A stretch of DNA of 22,007 nt from CAZPHI01 sp964586425 (GTDB lineage: Bacteria > Bacillota > Clostridia > Lachnospirales > Lachnospiraceae): positions 1 to 22,007 of the forward strand of contig CAZPHI010000034.1 of NCBI GenBank assembly GCA_964586425.1. The letters run 5' to 3'. Shown one piece after another: positions 14,877 to 21,944 of the stretch. Position numbers and translations under genes: made by a program. The notes under the pieces were generated by a model. It was not told where the DNA came from. It saw nothing but the letters and a program-made list of their open reading frames with translations, and searched no databases. Position 1 is the first letter of the stretch. Every line of letters starts with the position of its first letter.

Positions 14877-15844
14877 TTCGCCACCTCTGCATTATCAGTT
14901 AATTGCTTTGATATCTGCTCACATATACTATTGACAACTTCATATATCGCACCTTCGGCATTAAAGCCGGCTGCTCTTACATGACCTCCGCCGCAAAAAT
15001 GTGTAGCTATTACACTTACATCTACATATTTTTTTGAGCGCATACTTACTTTATATGTTTGCTTTCCTGTCTCATACATAAAAATGGCAACTTCTACTCC
15101 ATCCGTAAGACGCAGCTGTTCAATGATTCCGCCAAGCTGTTTGCCATCCAAGCCGTATCTGCGCATCTCTTCTCCATTAACATATGAAAAGATACATAAT
15201 CCATTCAGTAAAAGCTCACTTTTTTGCAATGCACATCCAAGTATCTTATTCTGTGCATATGTTTTCTTATAGAAACTATTATCTATTATATCAGAATAAT
15301 CAATTCCTCTTGCCATTAATTTTCCGGCAATAGTCATGGTATCCACCGATGTACACGAATACTTGAACACTCCAGTATCATGCACTATACCAGTATATAG
15401 ACATTCTGCTACTTCCTTGGTTATTTTGTCTTCCTGCATACATCCATATATTACTTCGCAAGTCGAACTAGCCTCCGGGTATACAACGCATTTATCAGCA
15501 TACTGATTATTACTTATGTGATGATCAATGCAAATCGTTCTTTTGGCTCTGTTAAACAAATCAATAAATGGTTCAATTCTATCTGTTGCTGAACAATCCA
15601 GCACAAAAAATACATCATACTCTTTTATTTCTTTATAAGTATTATTTATCATGTCTATATTGGAGATATAACTAAATTCTTCGCCTGGCTGCTCTAGATA
15701 GACATCAACGTCAATTTGTTTCATATTAGCTAACAGGTAATTATAAAGTCCCATGACCGAGCCAACACAATCACCATCTGGTCGTACATGTCCTGTTATA
15801 GCTACAGTTTTCACATCTCTAAGTTCAGATATAATATCCATCAT
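14873..15844 (-). CDS. nrnA: DHH/DHHA1 phosphoesterase, NrnA-type oligoribonuclease / pAp phosphatase
   Basis: The 323-residue product has the DHH-family motifs in order: HVRPDGDCVGS (residues 19-29), Asp83 in VLDCS, DHH at 107-109 (CIDHHISN), and the DHHA1 substrate motif GGGH at about 285-288 followed by VRAAG. In B. subtilis, NrnA degrades nanoRNAs from the 5' end and removes the 3'-phosphate of pAp. Related proteins cleave cyclic dinucleotides or their pApA/pGpG products, so a role after the EAL enzyme is possible but unproven. AGGA lies 8 nt before the ATG. The gene sits between rbfA and truB, a common position in Firmicutes. Confidence 0.9.
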   Translation of the reverse strand: MMDIISELRDVKTVAITGHVRPDGDCVGSVMGLYNYLLANMKQIDVDVYLEQPGEEFSYISNIDMINNTYKEIKEYDVFFVLDCSATDRIEPFIDLFNRAKRTICIDHHISNNQYADKCVVYPEASSTCEVIYGCMQEDKITKEVAECLYTGIVHDTGVFKYSCTSVDTMTIAGKLMARGIDYSDIIDNSFYKKTYAQNKILGCALQKSELLLNGLCIFSYVNGEEMRRYGLDGKQLGGIIEQLRLTDGVEVAIFMYETGKQTYKVSMRSKKYVDVSVIATHFCGGGHVRAAGFNAEGAIYEVVNSICEQISKQLTDNAEVAN

Positions 15845-15879
15845 CTGTGCAGTCCTTTCTGGTTATTAGATAATTTTTG

Positions 15880-15954
15880 AAAGCAGTACAAACCAATATA
15901 CTCATTATATATTTGAATATACAATGATGTTATAATTCTGGCAAGTACTGCTTT
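15880..15954 (-). repeat. Nested inverted repeat between rbfA and nrnA
   Basis: Outer arms AAAGCAGTAC (15880-15889) and GTACTGCTTT (15945-15954) are perfect over 10 bp. Inside them is a 24-bp near-palindrome (15903-15926), so the mRNA can fold a two-tier hairpin in the 125-nt gap. The 3' side on the minus strand (TTTCAAAAATT) is a poor U tract. This is the largest gap in an otherwise tight operon. It may be a processing site, a partial terminator or a small palindromic insertion. Confidence 0.5.
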
Positions 15955-15969
15955 TCATATTTGTATTAA

Positions 15970-16383
15970 TTATTCATTTTCATTATCTGTGTCATCACTG
16001 TCTAATTCCTCTGCCTCATCATTCGATTTTGAAGACGAATTAACACTGTCAATGAGTTTTGACATATTAACACCATATTCAATTGACTGATCAAGAATGA
16101 ATTTTATCTCAGGAGTATTACGAAGATTAACTGCCTTAGCTAATTTGCTTCTAATAAAACCTTCTGCATTCTTAAGTCCCTGAATTGTATTCTTCTGTGA
16201 TTCCTCATTGCCCAACACACTAATATATGCTTTACAGCTCTTTAAGTCAGGTGCGACTTCTACTGTAACTACTGAAGTTAAAGGATTAATTCTTGGATCC
16301 TTAACTTCAGTTCTTATTATATTGCTTAATTCTTTTAATACTTCACCATTAATTCTGGTGTTCTTAATACTGTTTTTTCTCAT
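15970..16383 (-). CDS. rbfA: Ribosome-binding factor A
   Basis: RbfA helps mature the 5' end of 16S rRNA and is needed for 30S assembly, notably in the cold. The 137-residue protein has the KH-like core with EVKDPRI (about residues 26-32), VTVEVAPDLKSCKAYISVLG and TPEIKFILDQSIEYG, all conserved. The C-terminal tail of about 20 residues is acidic and disordered-looking. GGAG lies 7 nt before the ATG, and the gene starts 28 nt after the infB stop. Confidence 0.96.
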   Translation of the reverse strand: MRKNSIKNTRINGEVLKELSNIIRTEVKDPRINPLTSVVTVEVAPDLKSCKAYISVLGNEESQKNTIQGLKNAEGFIRSKLAKAVNLRNTPEIKFILDQSIEYGVNMSKLIDSVNSSSKSNDEAEELDSDDTDNENE

Positions 16384-16411
16384 ATCTGCTCTCCATTCTA
16401 ACAGTATAAAT

Positions 16412-19400
16412 CTATCTTGGAACCTCTACCATCTCATATGCTTCAACCATATCGAGTTCCTGGATATCATTAAATTTCTCGAATACAAGACCACACTCAT
16501 ATCCTTCTTTAACTTCTTTAACTTCATCCTTGAATCTCTTCAATGAAACAAGAGGACCTTCATATATCTTTTCTTCTCCACGGAAGATACGAACAGACGA
16601 TTTATTTGTGATTTTACCATCTTTTACATACGAACCAGCAATTGTACCGATTCCAGATGCCTTGAAGAGCTGTCTGATTTCGACATGACCTGTTACCTTC
16701 TCTTCAAATGTAGGTTCAAGCATACCCTTCATAGCAGCTTCAACATCTTCGATAGCATTATAGATTACTTTATATAATCTTAAATCAACTTTTTCTCTTT
16801 CAGCAACAATTCTTGCCTGATTATCAGGTTTTACATTAAATCCAATGATAATTGCATTAGATGCTGATGCTAAGATAACATCTGATTCATTAATATTACC
16901 AACACCACCATGAATAACCTTAACTGCAACTTCCTCATTAGAAAGCTTTACAAGACTCTGCTTAACAGCCTCAACTGAACCCTGAACATCTGCTTTAATA
17001 ATAATACCTAACTCTTTAATATTACCAGCTTTAATCTGTGTAAATAAATCATCAAGTGAAAGTTTTGCCTTTGTATCATCAAGAAGTTTTTCTCTTCCTT
17101 CTCTGATAAATATTTCAGCGAAGCTTCTAGCTTCTTTCTCATTATCAGTTGATACAATAATCTCACCTGCATTAGGAACATCATTAAGTCCTAAGATTTC
17201 AACTGGTGTTGAAGGCTTAGCTTCCTTAACCTTACGTCCCTTATCATCTGTCATTGCTCTGATTTTACCAAAGCAAGAACCAGCTGCAATACTATCTCCA
17301 ACTCTTAATGTACCTTTCTGTACAAGAATAGTTGCTACAGGGCCTTTACCTTTATCAAGCTGTGCCTCAATTACAAGACCTCTTGCTTTTCTGTTAGGAT
17401 TAGCTTTAAGTTCAAGAATTTCTGCAGTAAGAAGAATCATCTCAAGTAATGTATCAATTCCTTCTTTTGTATGTGCAGATACAGGAACGAATATTGTGCT
17501 TCCGCCCCAATCTTCAGGGATAAGTTCATATTCTGTTAATTCCTGCTTAACCTTCTCAATATTAGCTCCCGGTTTATCAATCTTATTAATTGCAACAATT
17601 ATTTCTACACCTGCTGCTTTAGCATGATTAATAGCTTCTACAGTCTGAGGCATAACACCATCATCTGCAGCTACAACAAGAATAGCAATATCTGTAGACT
17701 GAGCACCTCTCATACGCATTGCTGTAAATGCTTCATGTCCTGGAGTATCAAGGAAAGTAATCTTCTGTTCATTAATTTCAACAGTATAAGCACCAATGTG
17801 CTGTGTAATACCACCTGATTCTCTAGATGATACATTAGTAGAACGAATAGCATCAAGAAGTGATGTCTTACCATGATCAACGTGACCCATTACACAAACA
17901 ACAGGTGGTCGTGAAACCATGTCTTTTTCATCCTCATCATCCTCTTTAAGAAGTTCTGCAATAACATCGATCTTTATTTCATGTTCACATACACAGTTGA
18001 ATTCAAGTGCTATTTCTTCTGCTGTATCATAATCAATCTCCTGATTAATTGTAACAACTTTACCCTGAAGGAATAATTTCTTAACAACAACAGATGGAAC
18101 TACTTTCATCTTATCAGCCAATTCTTTGATTGTAAGAGTATCTGGAAGAGTAAGTGTTTTGATTACATCTTCTTCTTTTTCTACTGGCTTCTGATTCTCA
18201 TTCTTTTTGAATGTATTAACAAATTTAAGATTTTCTTTTGTTTCTCTCTCTTTTAAATCTTTTTTGTCTACTTTATCATTCTTTCTATCCTGAGCTCTTC
18301 TGCTTTCTGGTTTTGTCTCAAATACAAATTCATCAGTAGCTGGCTTACTGTCTCTTCTGTCATTACGTCCCTGACCATTTCTGTTCTGGCCATCTTTGTT
18401 ATAGCCGCCCTGGCCTCTGTTCTGACCATCTTTGTTATAACCACCCTGACCATTGCCATTCCTATAGCCATTGTTCTGGCCATTATTATTTCTATAGCCG
18501 TTATTCTGGCCATCTTTATTATATCCACCCTGACCATTATTATTTCTATAGCCATTGTTCTGACCATTATTCTGACCATTGTTACTTCTATAACCATTGT
18601 TCTGACCATTATTTTGACCATTATTGCTTCTATAGCCATTATTCTGGCCATCTCTATTATAGCTGCCCTGGTTATTGTTATTTCTGTAACCATTGTTCTG
18701 ACCGTCTCTATTATAGCCGCCCTGGCCATTATTATTTCTATAACCATTGTTCTGGCCATCTCTATTCTGGCCGTTGTTATTTCTATAGCCATTATTCTGG
18801 CCATCTCTGTTATAGCTGCTCTGACCATCTCTGTTCTGGTTATTATTGTTTCTATAACCATTATTCTGACCATCTCTATTATAACCGCCCTGACCATCTC
18901 TGTTCTGGTTATTATTTCTATAACCATTATTCTGGCCATTGTTGTTTCTATAGCCATTGTTCTGACCATCTCTATTATAGCTGCTCTGACCATCTCTATT
19001 CTGGTTATTATTGTTTCTATAGCCATTATTCTGACCATTATTATTTCTATAACCATTACTCTGGCCATCTCTGTTCTGACCATTATTATTTCTATAGCCA
19101 TTATTCTGGCCATCTCTACCCTGCTGTCTTGAGCTATTCTGTGGATTATAAACCTGTGTTATATGTGACTTCTTCTCTTCAGGCTTTGCTTCTGTTTTTA
19201 CTTCTGTTTTGGCTTCTGTTTTTACCTCAGCTTTTGTATCAACCTTTTCTTCTGTTTTAGCTGCAGGTGTGGTTTTTGTATTATCTTTTTTTGAACTTTC
19301 CGTATTCTTATTCTCCGTTTTTATATTATCTCTTTTAACTGTATGATTTTCTTTTGCTTTTGTTGTATCTTTTGGTACAGATTTAGAATTACTACCAGAT

Positions 19401-19558
19401 GCAGTATTACCGATCATCTTCTTAACCATTCCGATTTCAGAATCTGAAATACTACTCATATGGTTAATTCCTTCTCTATCCTTCTTTATTATGTTGACAA
19501 TATCTTTACTGGCAACATTCAATTCTTTTGCTAATTCATGAATTCTCATATTTCCCAT
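16412..19558 (-). CDS. infB: Translation initiation factor IF-2 with a large Asn/Gly/Gln-rich repeat insertion
   Basis: IF-2 is the GTPase that brings fMet-tRNA to the 30S subunit and promotes subunit joining. At about 1048 residues it is longer than B. subtilis IF-2 (716). Order: N-terminal IF2_N helix domain (MRIHELAKELNVASKDI), a Lys/Thr/Glu/Ala linker (about 50-140), a low-complexity repeat tract (about 145-397) with 14 NGYR and 8 YN[RK]DG motifs, a Lys/Glu-rich linker, a second IF2_N segment (TIKELADKMKVVPSVVVKKL, about 475-525), the G domain (GHVDHGKT near 557, DTPG, NKID), then domains II, III and the C-terminal initiator-tRNA-binding domain, all well conserved. The ATG at 19558 is chosen over a TTG one codon earlier, with GAGG 4 nt upstream. 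The ATG at 19549 (MRIHEL) is also possible. Confidence 0.97.
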   Translation of the reverse strand: MGNMRIHELAKELNVASKDIVNIIKKDREGINHMSSISDSEIGMVKKMIGNTASGSNSKSVPKDTTKAKENHTVKRDNIKTENKNTESSKKDNTKTTPAAKTEEKVDTKAEVKTEAKTEVKTEAKPEEKKSHITQVYNPQNSSRQQGRDGQNNGYRNNNGQNRDGQSNGYRNNNGQNNGYRNNNNQNRDGQSSYNRDGQNNGYRNNNGQNNGYRNNNQNRDGQGGYNRDGQNNGYRNNNNQNRDGQSSYNRDGQNNGYRNNNGQNRDGQNNGYRNNNGQGGYNRDGQNNGYRNNNNQGSYNRDGQNNGYRSNNGQNNGQNNGYRSNNGQNNGQNNGYRNNNGQGGYNKDGQNNGYRNNNGQNNGYRNGNGQGGYNKDGQNRGQGGYNKDGQNRNGQGRNDRRDSKPATDEFVFETKPESRRAQDRKNDKVDKKDLKERETKENLKFVNTFKKNENQKPVEKEEDVIKTLTLPDTLTIKELADKMKVVPSVVVKKLFLQGKVVTINQEIDYDTAEEIALEFNCVCEHEIKIDVIAELLKEDDEDEKDMVSRPPVVCVMGHVDHGKTSLLDAIRSTNVSSRESGGITQHIGAYTVEINEQKITFLDTPGHEAFTAMRMRGAQSTDIAILVVAADDGVMPQTVEAINHAKAAGVEIIVAINKIDKPGANIEKVKQELTEYELIPEDWGGSTIFVPVSAHTKEGIDTLLEMILLTAEILELKANPNRKARGLVIEAQLDKGKGPVATILVQKGTLRVGDSIAAGSCFGKIRAMTDDKGRKVKEAKPSTPVEILGLNDVPNAGEIIVSTDNEKEARSFAEIFIREGREKLLDDTKAKLSLDDLFTQIKAGNIKELGIIIKADVQGSVEAVKQSLVKLSNEEVAVKVIHGGVGNINESDVILASASNAIIIGFNVKPDNQARIVAEREKVDLRLYKVIYNAIEDVEAAMKGMLEPTFEEKVTGHVEIRQLFKASGIGTIAGSYVKDGKITNKSSVRIFRGEEKIYEGPLVSLKRFKDEVKEVKEGYECGLVFEKFNDIQELDMVEAYEMVEVPR
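18369..19120 (-). repeat. Coding tandem repeat tract within infB
   Basis: About 750 bp of imperfect tandem repeats encode variants of DGQNNGYRNNNGQ and GGYNRDGQ. Unit lengths vary, roughly 21-60 bp, and neighbouring units are nearly identical at DNA level, for example recurring CCATTATTCTGGCCAT on the + strand. The bias keeps other frames open. That explains a hydrophobic + strand frame and an Ile/Met-rich minus-strand frame here, which are not genes. Such tracts often change length by slippage or recombination. Confidence 0.9.
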
Positions 19559-19572
19559 CAAACCTCTCTTCT

Positions 19573-19594
19573 AAATACCAACGTTCTGGTATTT
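19573..19594 (-). promoter_or_regulatory. Hairpin immediately upstream of the infB ribosome site
   Basis: AAATACC (19573-19579) and GGTATTT (19588-19594) form a 7-bp stem with an 8-nt loop in the 43-nt gap between ylxQ and infB. It ends 4-5 nt before the AGAGAGG ribosome site. It may separate the two cistrons or tune infB translation. No U tract follows, so it is not a terminator. Confidence 0.4.
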
Positions 19595-19601
19595 TAACAA
19601 A

Positions 19602-19913
19602 CTACTCTATATTTTGCATATGTTTCTCTATCTGTCTCATAAATCCATCATCACAAACTGCAAGTGATGCTCGAAACTCCTTGCCTATTGCGTGCCCCAA
19701 GGTTTCTTTATCACTGTAAAAATAGATTGGAACATTATAGAATGTACACATGTTAGTAAACATCTTCTTTGTATTGTCAGATGCATCATCTGCCACAATA
19801 ACAACAGAAGCTTTTTTTGTCTTTACAGCCTTTTCTGTTGAGAATTCGCCACTAGCTATCTTTCCTGCCTTTTGTGCTAATCCTATCAGAGACATAATTT
19901 TATCTTGCTTCAA
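19602..19913 (-). CDS. ylxQ: YlxQ, L7Ae/L30e-family RNA-binding protein
   Basis: This small protein belongs to the L7Ae/L30e/Gadd45 family that binds kink-turn RNA. YlxQ is encoded between ylxR and infB in many Firmicutes and its exact role is unsettled. It shows the family N-terminus (DKIMSLIGLAQKAGKIASGE), VVIVADDASDNTKK and GHAIGKEFRASLAV. The frame is open to an ATG at 19943 with only a weak site. The TTG at 19913 has AAAGGAG 10 nt upstream and gives MKQDKIMSLIGLAQKAG, the usual family start, so it is preferred (103 residues). With that start the gene overlaps ylxR by 14 nt, implying coupled translation. If the ATG is real, 10 residues are added. Confidence 0.88.
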   Translation of the reverse strand: MKQDKIMSLIGLAQKAGKIASGEFSTEKAVKTKKASVVIVADDASDNTKKMFTNMCTFYNVPIYFYSDKETLGHAIGKEFRASLAVCDDGFMRQIEKHMQNIE

Positions 19914-20178
19914 TGATTTCCAACTCCTTTTTAAGCTGCTCATATACAGTTTCCGGTATTACCGCCTTAAAAGATCTTTCAAGGCCTTTACTTGCAATTG
20001 CTTTATTAAGACATTGGGAAGTAGGACATATATATGCTCCACGACCATTCTTCTTACCAGTTGCATCGATTTCGTAGGTATCATCAGCTGTCTTTATAAC
20101 TCTGATAAGATCTTTTTTATTCTTCATCTCTCTGCAACCTACGCATTGTCTTTGTGGTATCTTTCTAGCTGCACTCAC
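19900..20178 (-). CDS. ylxR: YlxR/RnpM, DUF448 RNA-binding protein
   Basis: The 92-residue protein has the DUF448 signature RKIPQRQCVGCREMKNKKDLIRV followed by GRGAYIC and KGLERSFK. In B. subtilis the protein (renamed RnpM) binds the RNase P RNA and modulates tRNA processing. The start is GTG at 20178 with AGGA 9 nt upstream. It follows nusA after 39 nt and overlaps ylxQ at its end. The C-x-x-C pair and the later Cys are typical of the family. Confidence 0.93.
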   Translation of the reverse strand: MSAARKIPQRQCVGCREMKNKKDLIRVIKTADDTYEIDATGKKNGRGAYICPTSQCLNKAIASKGLERSFKAVIPETVYEQLKKELEIIEAR

Positions 20179-20217
20179 AATATCACTTCCTATACATAAT
20201 AATCACATCTGTTGAAA

Positions 20218-21306
20218 TTATTCTTCCGAATATTCTTCTGATGTTTCTACGTTATAATCTCCATCAACTTCTCGCATCTGAGTTTCACTCTTTATATCAA
20301 TCTTAAATCCTGTAAGTCTTGCTGCAAGTCTTGCATTCTGACCTTCTTTACCGATTGCAAGTGATAACTGATAATCAGGAACAACAACCTGTGCTGTCTT
20401 TTCATCATCATCAGCAATAACTGAAACAACCTTTGCTGGACTTAATGCATTCTCTATAAGAATTGCAGGATTCTCACTCCAATTAATAATATCAATCTTT
20501 TCACCATGAAGTTCTTTAACAATTGCATTAACTCTGGCACCATTAAGACCTACACATGCACCAACTGGATCAACATTGTCATTATTTGAATATACTGAAA
20601 TCTTTGTTCTAGAACCTGCTTCTCTGGCAACATTCTTAATTTCAACTGTTCCATCTTTTACTTCTGCAACTTCTGTCTCGAATAATCTCTTAACAAGATC
20701 AGGATGAGTACGTGAAACTTTGATTTTAACACCTCTTGTTCCCTCTTCAACCTTAACAATATAGAGTTTGATTTTATCTGTTGGCTTGAATACTTCACCT
20801 CTTACCTGCTCTTTAGGAAGAAGTGTTACATCTGTTTTGCCAAGATTGATATTAATATTACCATTCTCATCAATTCTCTGAACTGTTCCGGTAATAACAT
20901 CATTCTCTTTAGAATAATACTGATCATAAAGGCTCTTTTTCTCTTCTTCTCTGATTTTCTGTAAGATTACATTCTTAGCTATCTGAGCAGAGATACGTCC
21001 GAATTCCTTTGATTTGATTTCAACATTAACAGTATCACCAATTCCATATTTTGCGCTGATAAGTTTTGCCTGTGCTTCATTAAGTTCTGTACATGGGTCT
21101 GTAACTTCTTCAACTACAGTCTTCTCAGCATATACCTTATAGTCACCTGTCTCCTTATTGATTGTTACTTTCACATTATCTGCTTTACCGAAGTGACTCT
21201 TGCAAGCTGTAAGTAATGAGTTCTCGATTGCTTCGATCAAAGTATCTTTACTTATATCTTTCTCCTTCTCCAATGCATTTAATGCTTCCATTAATTCTCT
21301 ATTCAT
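20218..21306 (-). CDS. nusA: Transcription termination/antitermination protein NusA
   Basis: NusA binds RNA polymerase, prolongs pauses and stimulates intrinsic termination. The 362-residue protein has the Firmicute form without the extra C-terminal acidic repeats of E. coli. The polymerase-binding N-terminal domain is about 1-125, and the S1 domain about 135-200 (ITGTVQRIDENGNININLGKTDVTLLP). KH1 contains GACVGLNGARVNAIVKEL and KH2 contains LSLAIGKEGQNARLAARLTG. GGAGG lies 8 nt before the ATG. It is second in the operon after rimP (48-nt gap) and is probably autoregulated by the terminator-like hairpin in the rimP leader. Confidence 0.98.
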   Translation of the reverse strand: MNRELMEALNALEKEKDISKDTLIEAIENSLLTACKSHFGKADNVKVTINKETGDYKVYAEKTVVEEVTDPCTELNEAQAKLISAKYGIGDTVNVEIKSKEFGRISAQIAKNVILQKIREEEKKSLYDQYYSKENDVITGTVQRIDENGNININLGKTDVTLLPKEQVRGEVFKPTDKIKLYIVKVEEGTRGVKIKVSRTHPDLVKRLFETEVAEVKDGTVEIKNVAREAGSRTKISVYSNNDNVDPVGACVGLNGARVNAIVKELHGEKIDIINWSENPAILIENALSPAKVVSVIADDDEKTAQVVVPDYQLSLAIGKEGQNARLAARLTGFKIDIKSETQMREVDGDYNVETSEEYSEE

Positions 21307-21354
21307 CTTTTTTTCCTCCTAAACATATTATTAATTTTATCTCTGAGACAAAAG

Positions 21355-21822
21355 TTAAAATTCAAATGCGAGTCTTACAAGTGCAAGATCTGTTCTGTTA
21401 AATGTTATTGTTTCTTCATCATCTGTTAAAACAGTGATTGTATCTTTATCATATGCAGTTAATACAGCTTCCATTTCTTTTACTTTGTTAACTGCTTTGA
21501 AAAGTCTTATCTCTATTCTTTTTCCAATGCTTCTGTCAAAATCCTTATCCTTTTTCAAAGGTCTCATTAATCCTGGTGAACTAACCTCGAATATATAAGC
21601 ATCTGATATATAATCTTCTTTATCAAGAATTTCGTTATACGCTCTACTAATCAATTCACAATCTTCAACTGTTATTCCACCTTCTTTATCTATATAGACA
21701 CGAAGATACCAGCTGCTGCCTTCTTTTACATATTCAACATCAACTAACTCAAAGCTGTTTGCCTGAATAAGCGGCATTATCAACTCTTCTGTTTTCTGTT
21801 CGTAGCTTTCTTTTTTTGCCAT
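21355..21822 (-). CDS. rimP: Ribosome maturation factor RimP
   Basis: RimP is required for 30S subunit maturation. The 155-residue protein has the two-domain RimP pattern: FELVDVEYVKEGSSWYLRVYID and GGITVEDCELISRAYNEILD, then FEVSSPGLMRPLKKDKDF and the C-terminal SH3-like half. The ATG at 21822 is preferred because GGAGG lies 5 nt upstream. An in-frame ATG at 21837 lies before that site. It is the first gene of the nusA-infB operon, as in most Firmicutes. Confidence 0.96.
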   Translation of the reverse strand: MAKKESYEQKTEELIMPLIQANSFELVDVEYVKEGSSWYLRVYIDKEGGITVEDCELISRAYNEILDKEDYISDAYIFEVSSPGLMRPLKKDKDFDRSIGKRIEIRLFKAVNKVKEMEAVLTAYDKDTITVLTDDEETITFNRTDLALVRLAFEF

Positions 21823-21850
21823 TCTAACCTCCAGCATAATAATAAAAATG

Positions 21851-21880
21851 AAAGAGTGGACTTAGAAAGCCCACTCCTTT
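21851..21880 (-). terminator. Terminator-like attenuator in the rimP-nusA leader
   Basis: In the RNA, GAGUGGGCUU (21876-21867) pairs with AAGUCCACUC (21863-21854) around a 3-nt loop with one G-U. It is extended by further A-U/G-U pairs and followed by UUUCAUUUUUAUUAUU, an interrupted U tract. It lies between the promoter and rimP. In B. subtilis, NusA autoregulates its operon through NusA-stimulated termination in the leader, and weak hairpins with interrupted U tracts are typical targets. The position here matches that model, although it could also end a transcript entering from the right. Confidence 0.75.
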
Positions 21881-21912
21881 ACAGGTCAATATACTACGCA
21901 ATAACTTTTGAT

Positions 21913-21941
21913 ATTATAACATATATAATATGTAATGTCAA
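21913..21941 (-). promoter_or_regulatory. Consensus sigma-A-type promoter of the rimP-nusA-infB operon
   Basis: On the minus strand TTGACA (21936-21941), exactly 17 bp, and TATAAT (21913-21918) preceded by TGT (an extended -10) form a perfect consensus promoter. The predicted start is near 21906, giving a leader of about 84 nt with the attenuator hairpin. Confidence 0.9.
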
Positions 21942-21944
21942 TTG

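Noticed and set aside
18268..19113. 281-codon Ile/Met/Glu-rich minus-strand frame inside infB
   Set aside because: It is the repeat tract read in another frame. It has no start signal and matches no recognisable family.
18369..19120. Possible CRISPR array (regular repeats)
   Set aside because: The repeats are contiguous, in frame, of variable length and encode protein. There are no unique spacers of constant length and no cas genes.
18614..19132. Long hydrophobic + strand open frame (172 codons of Ile/Val/Ala/Thr) opposite infB
   Set aside because: It is the complement of the Asn/Gly repeat codons in infB. The periodic composition, lack of a ribosome site and strong infB coding on the other strand make it a shadow, not a membrane protein.
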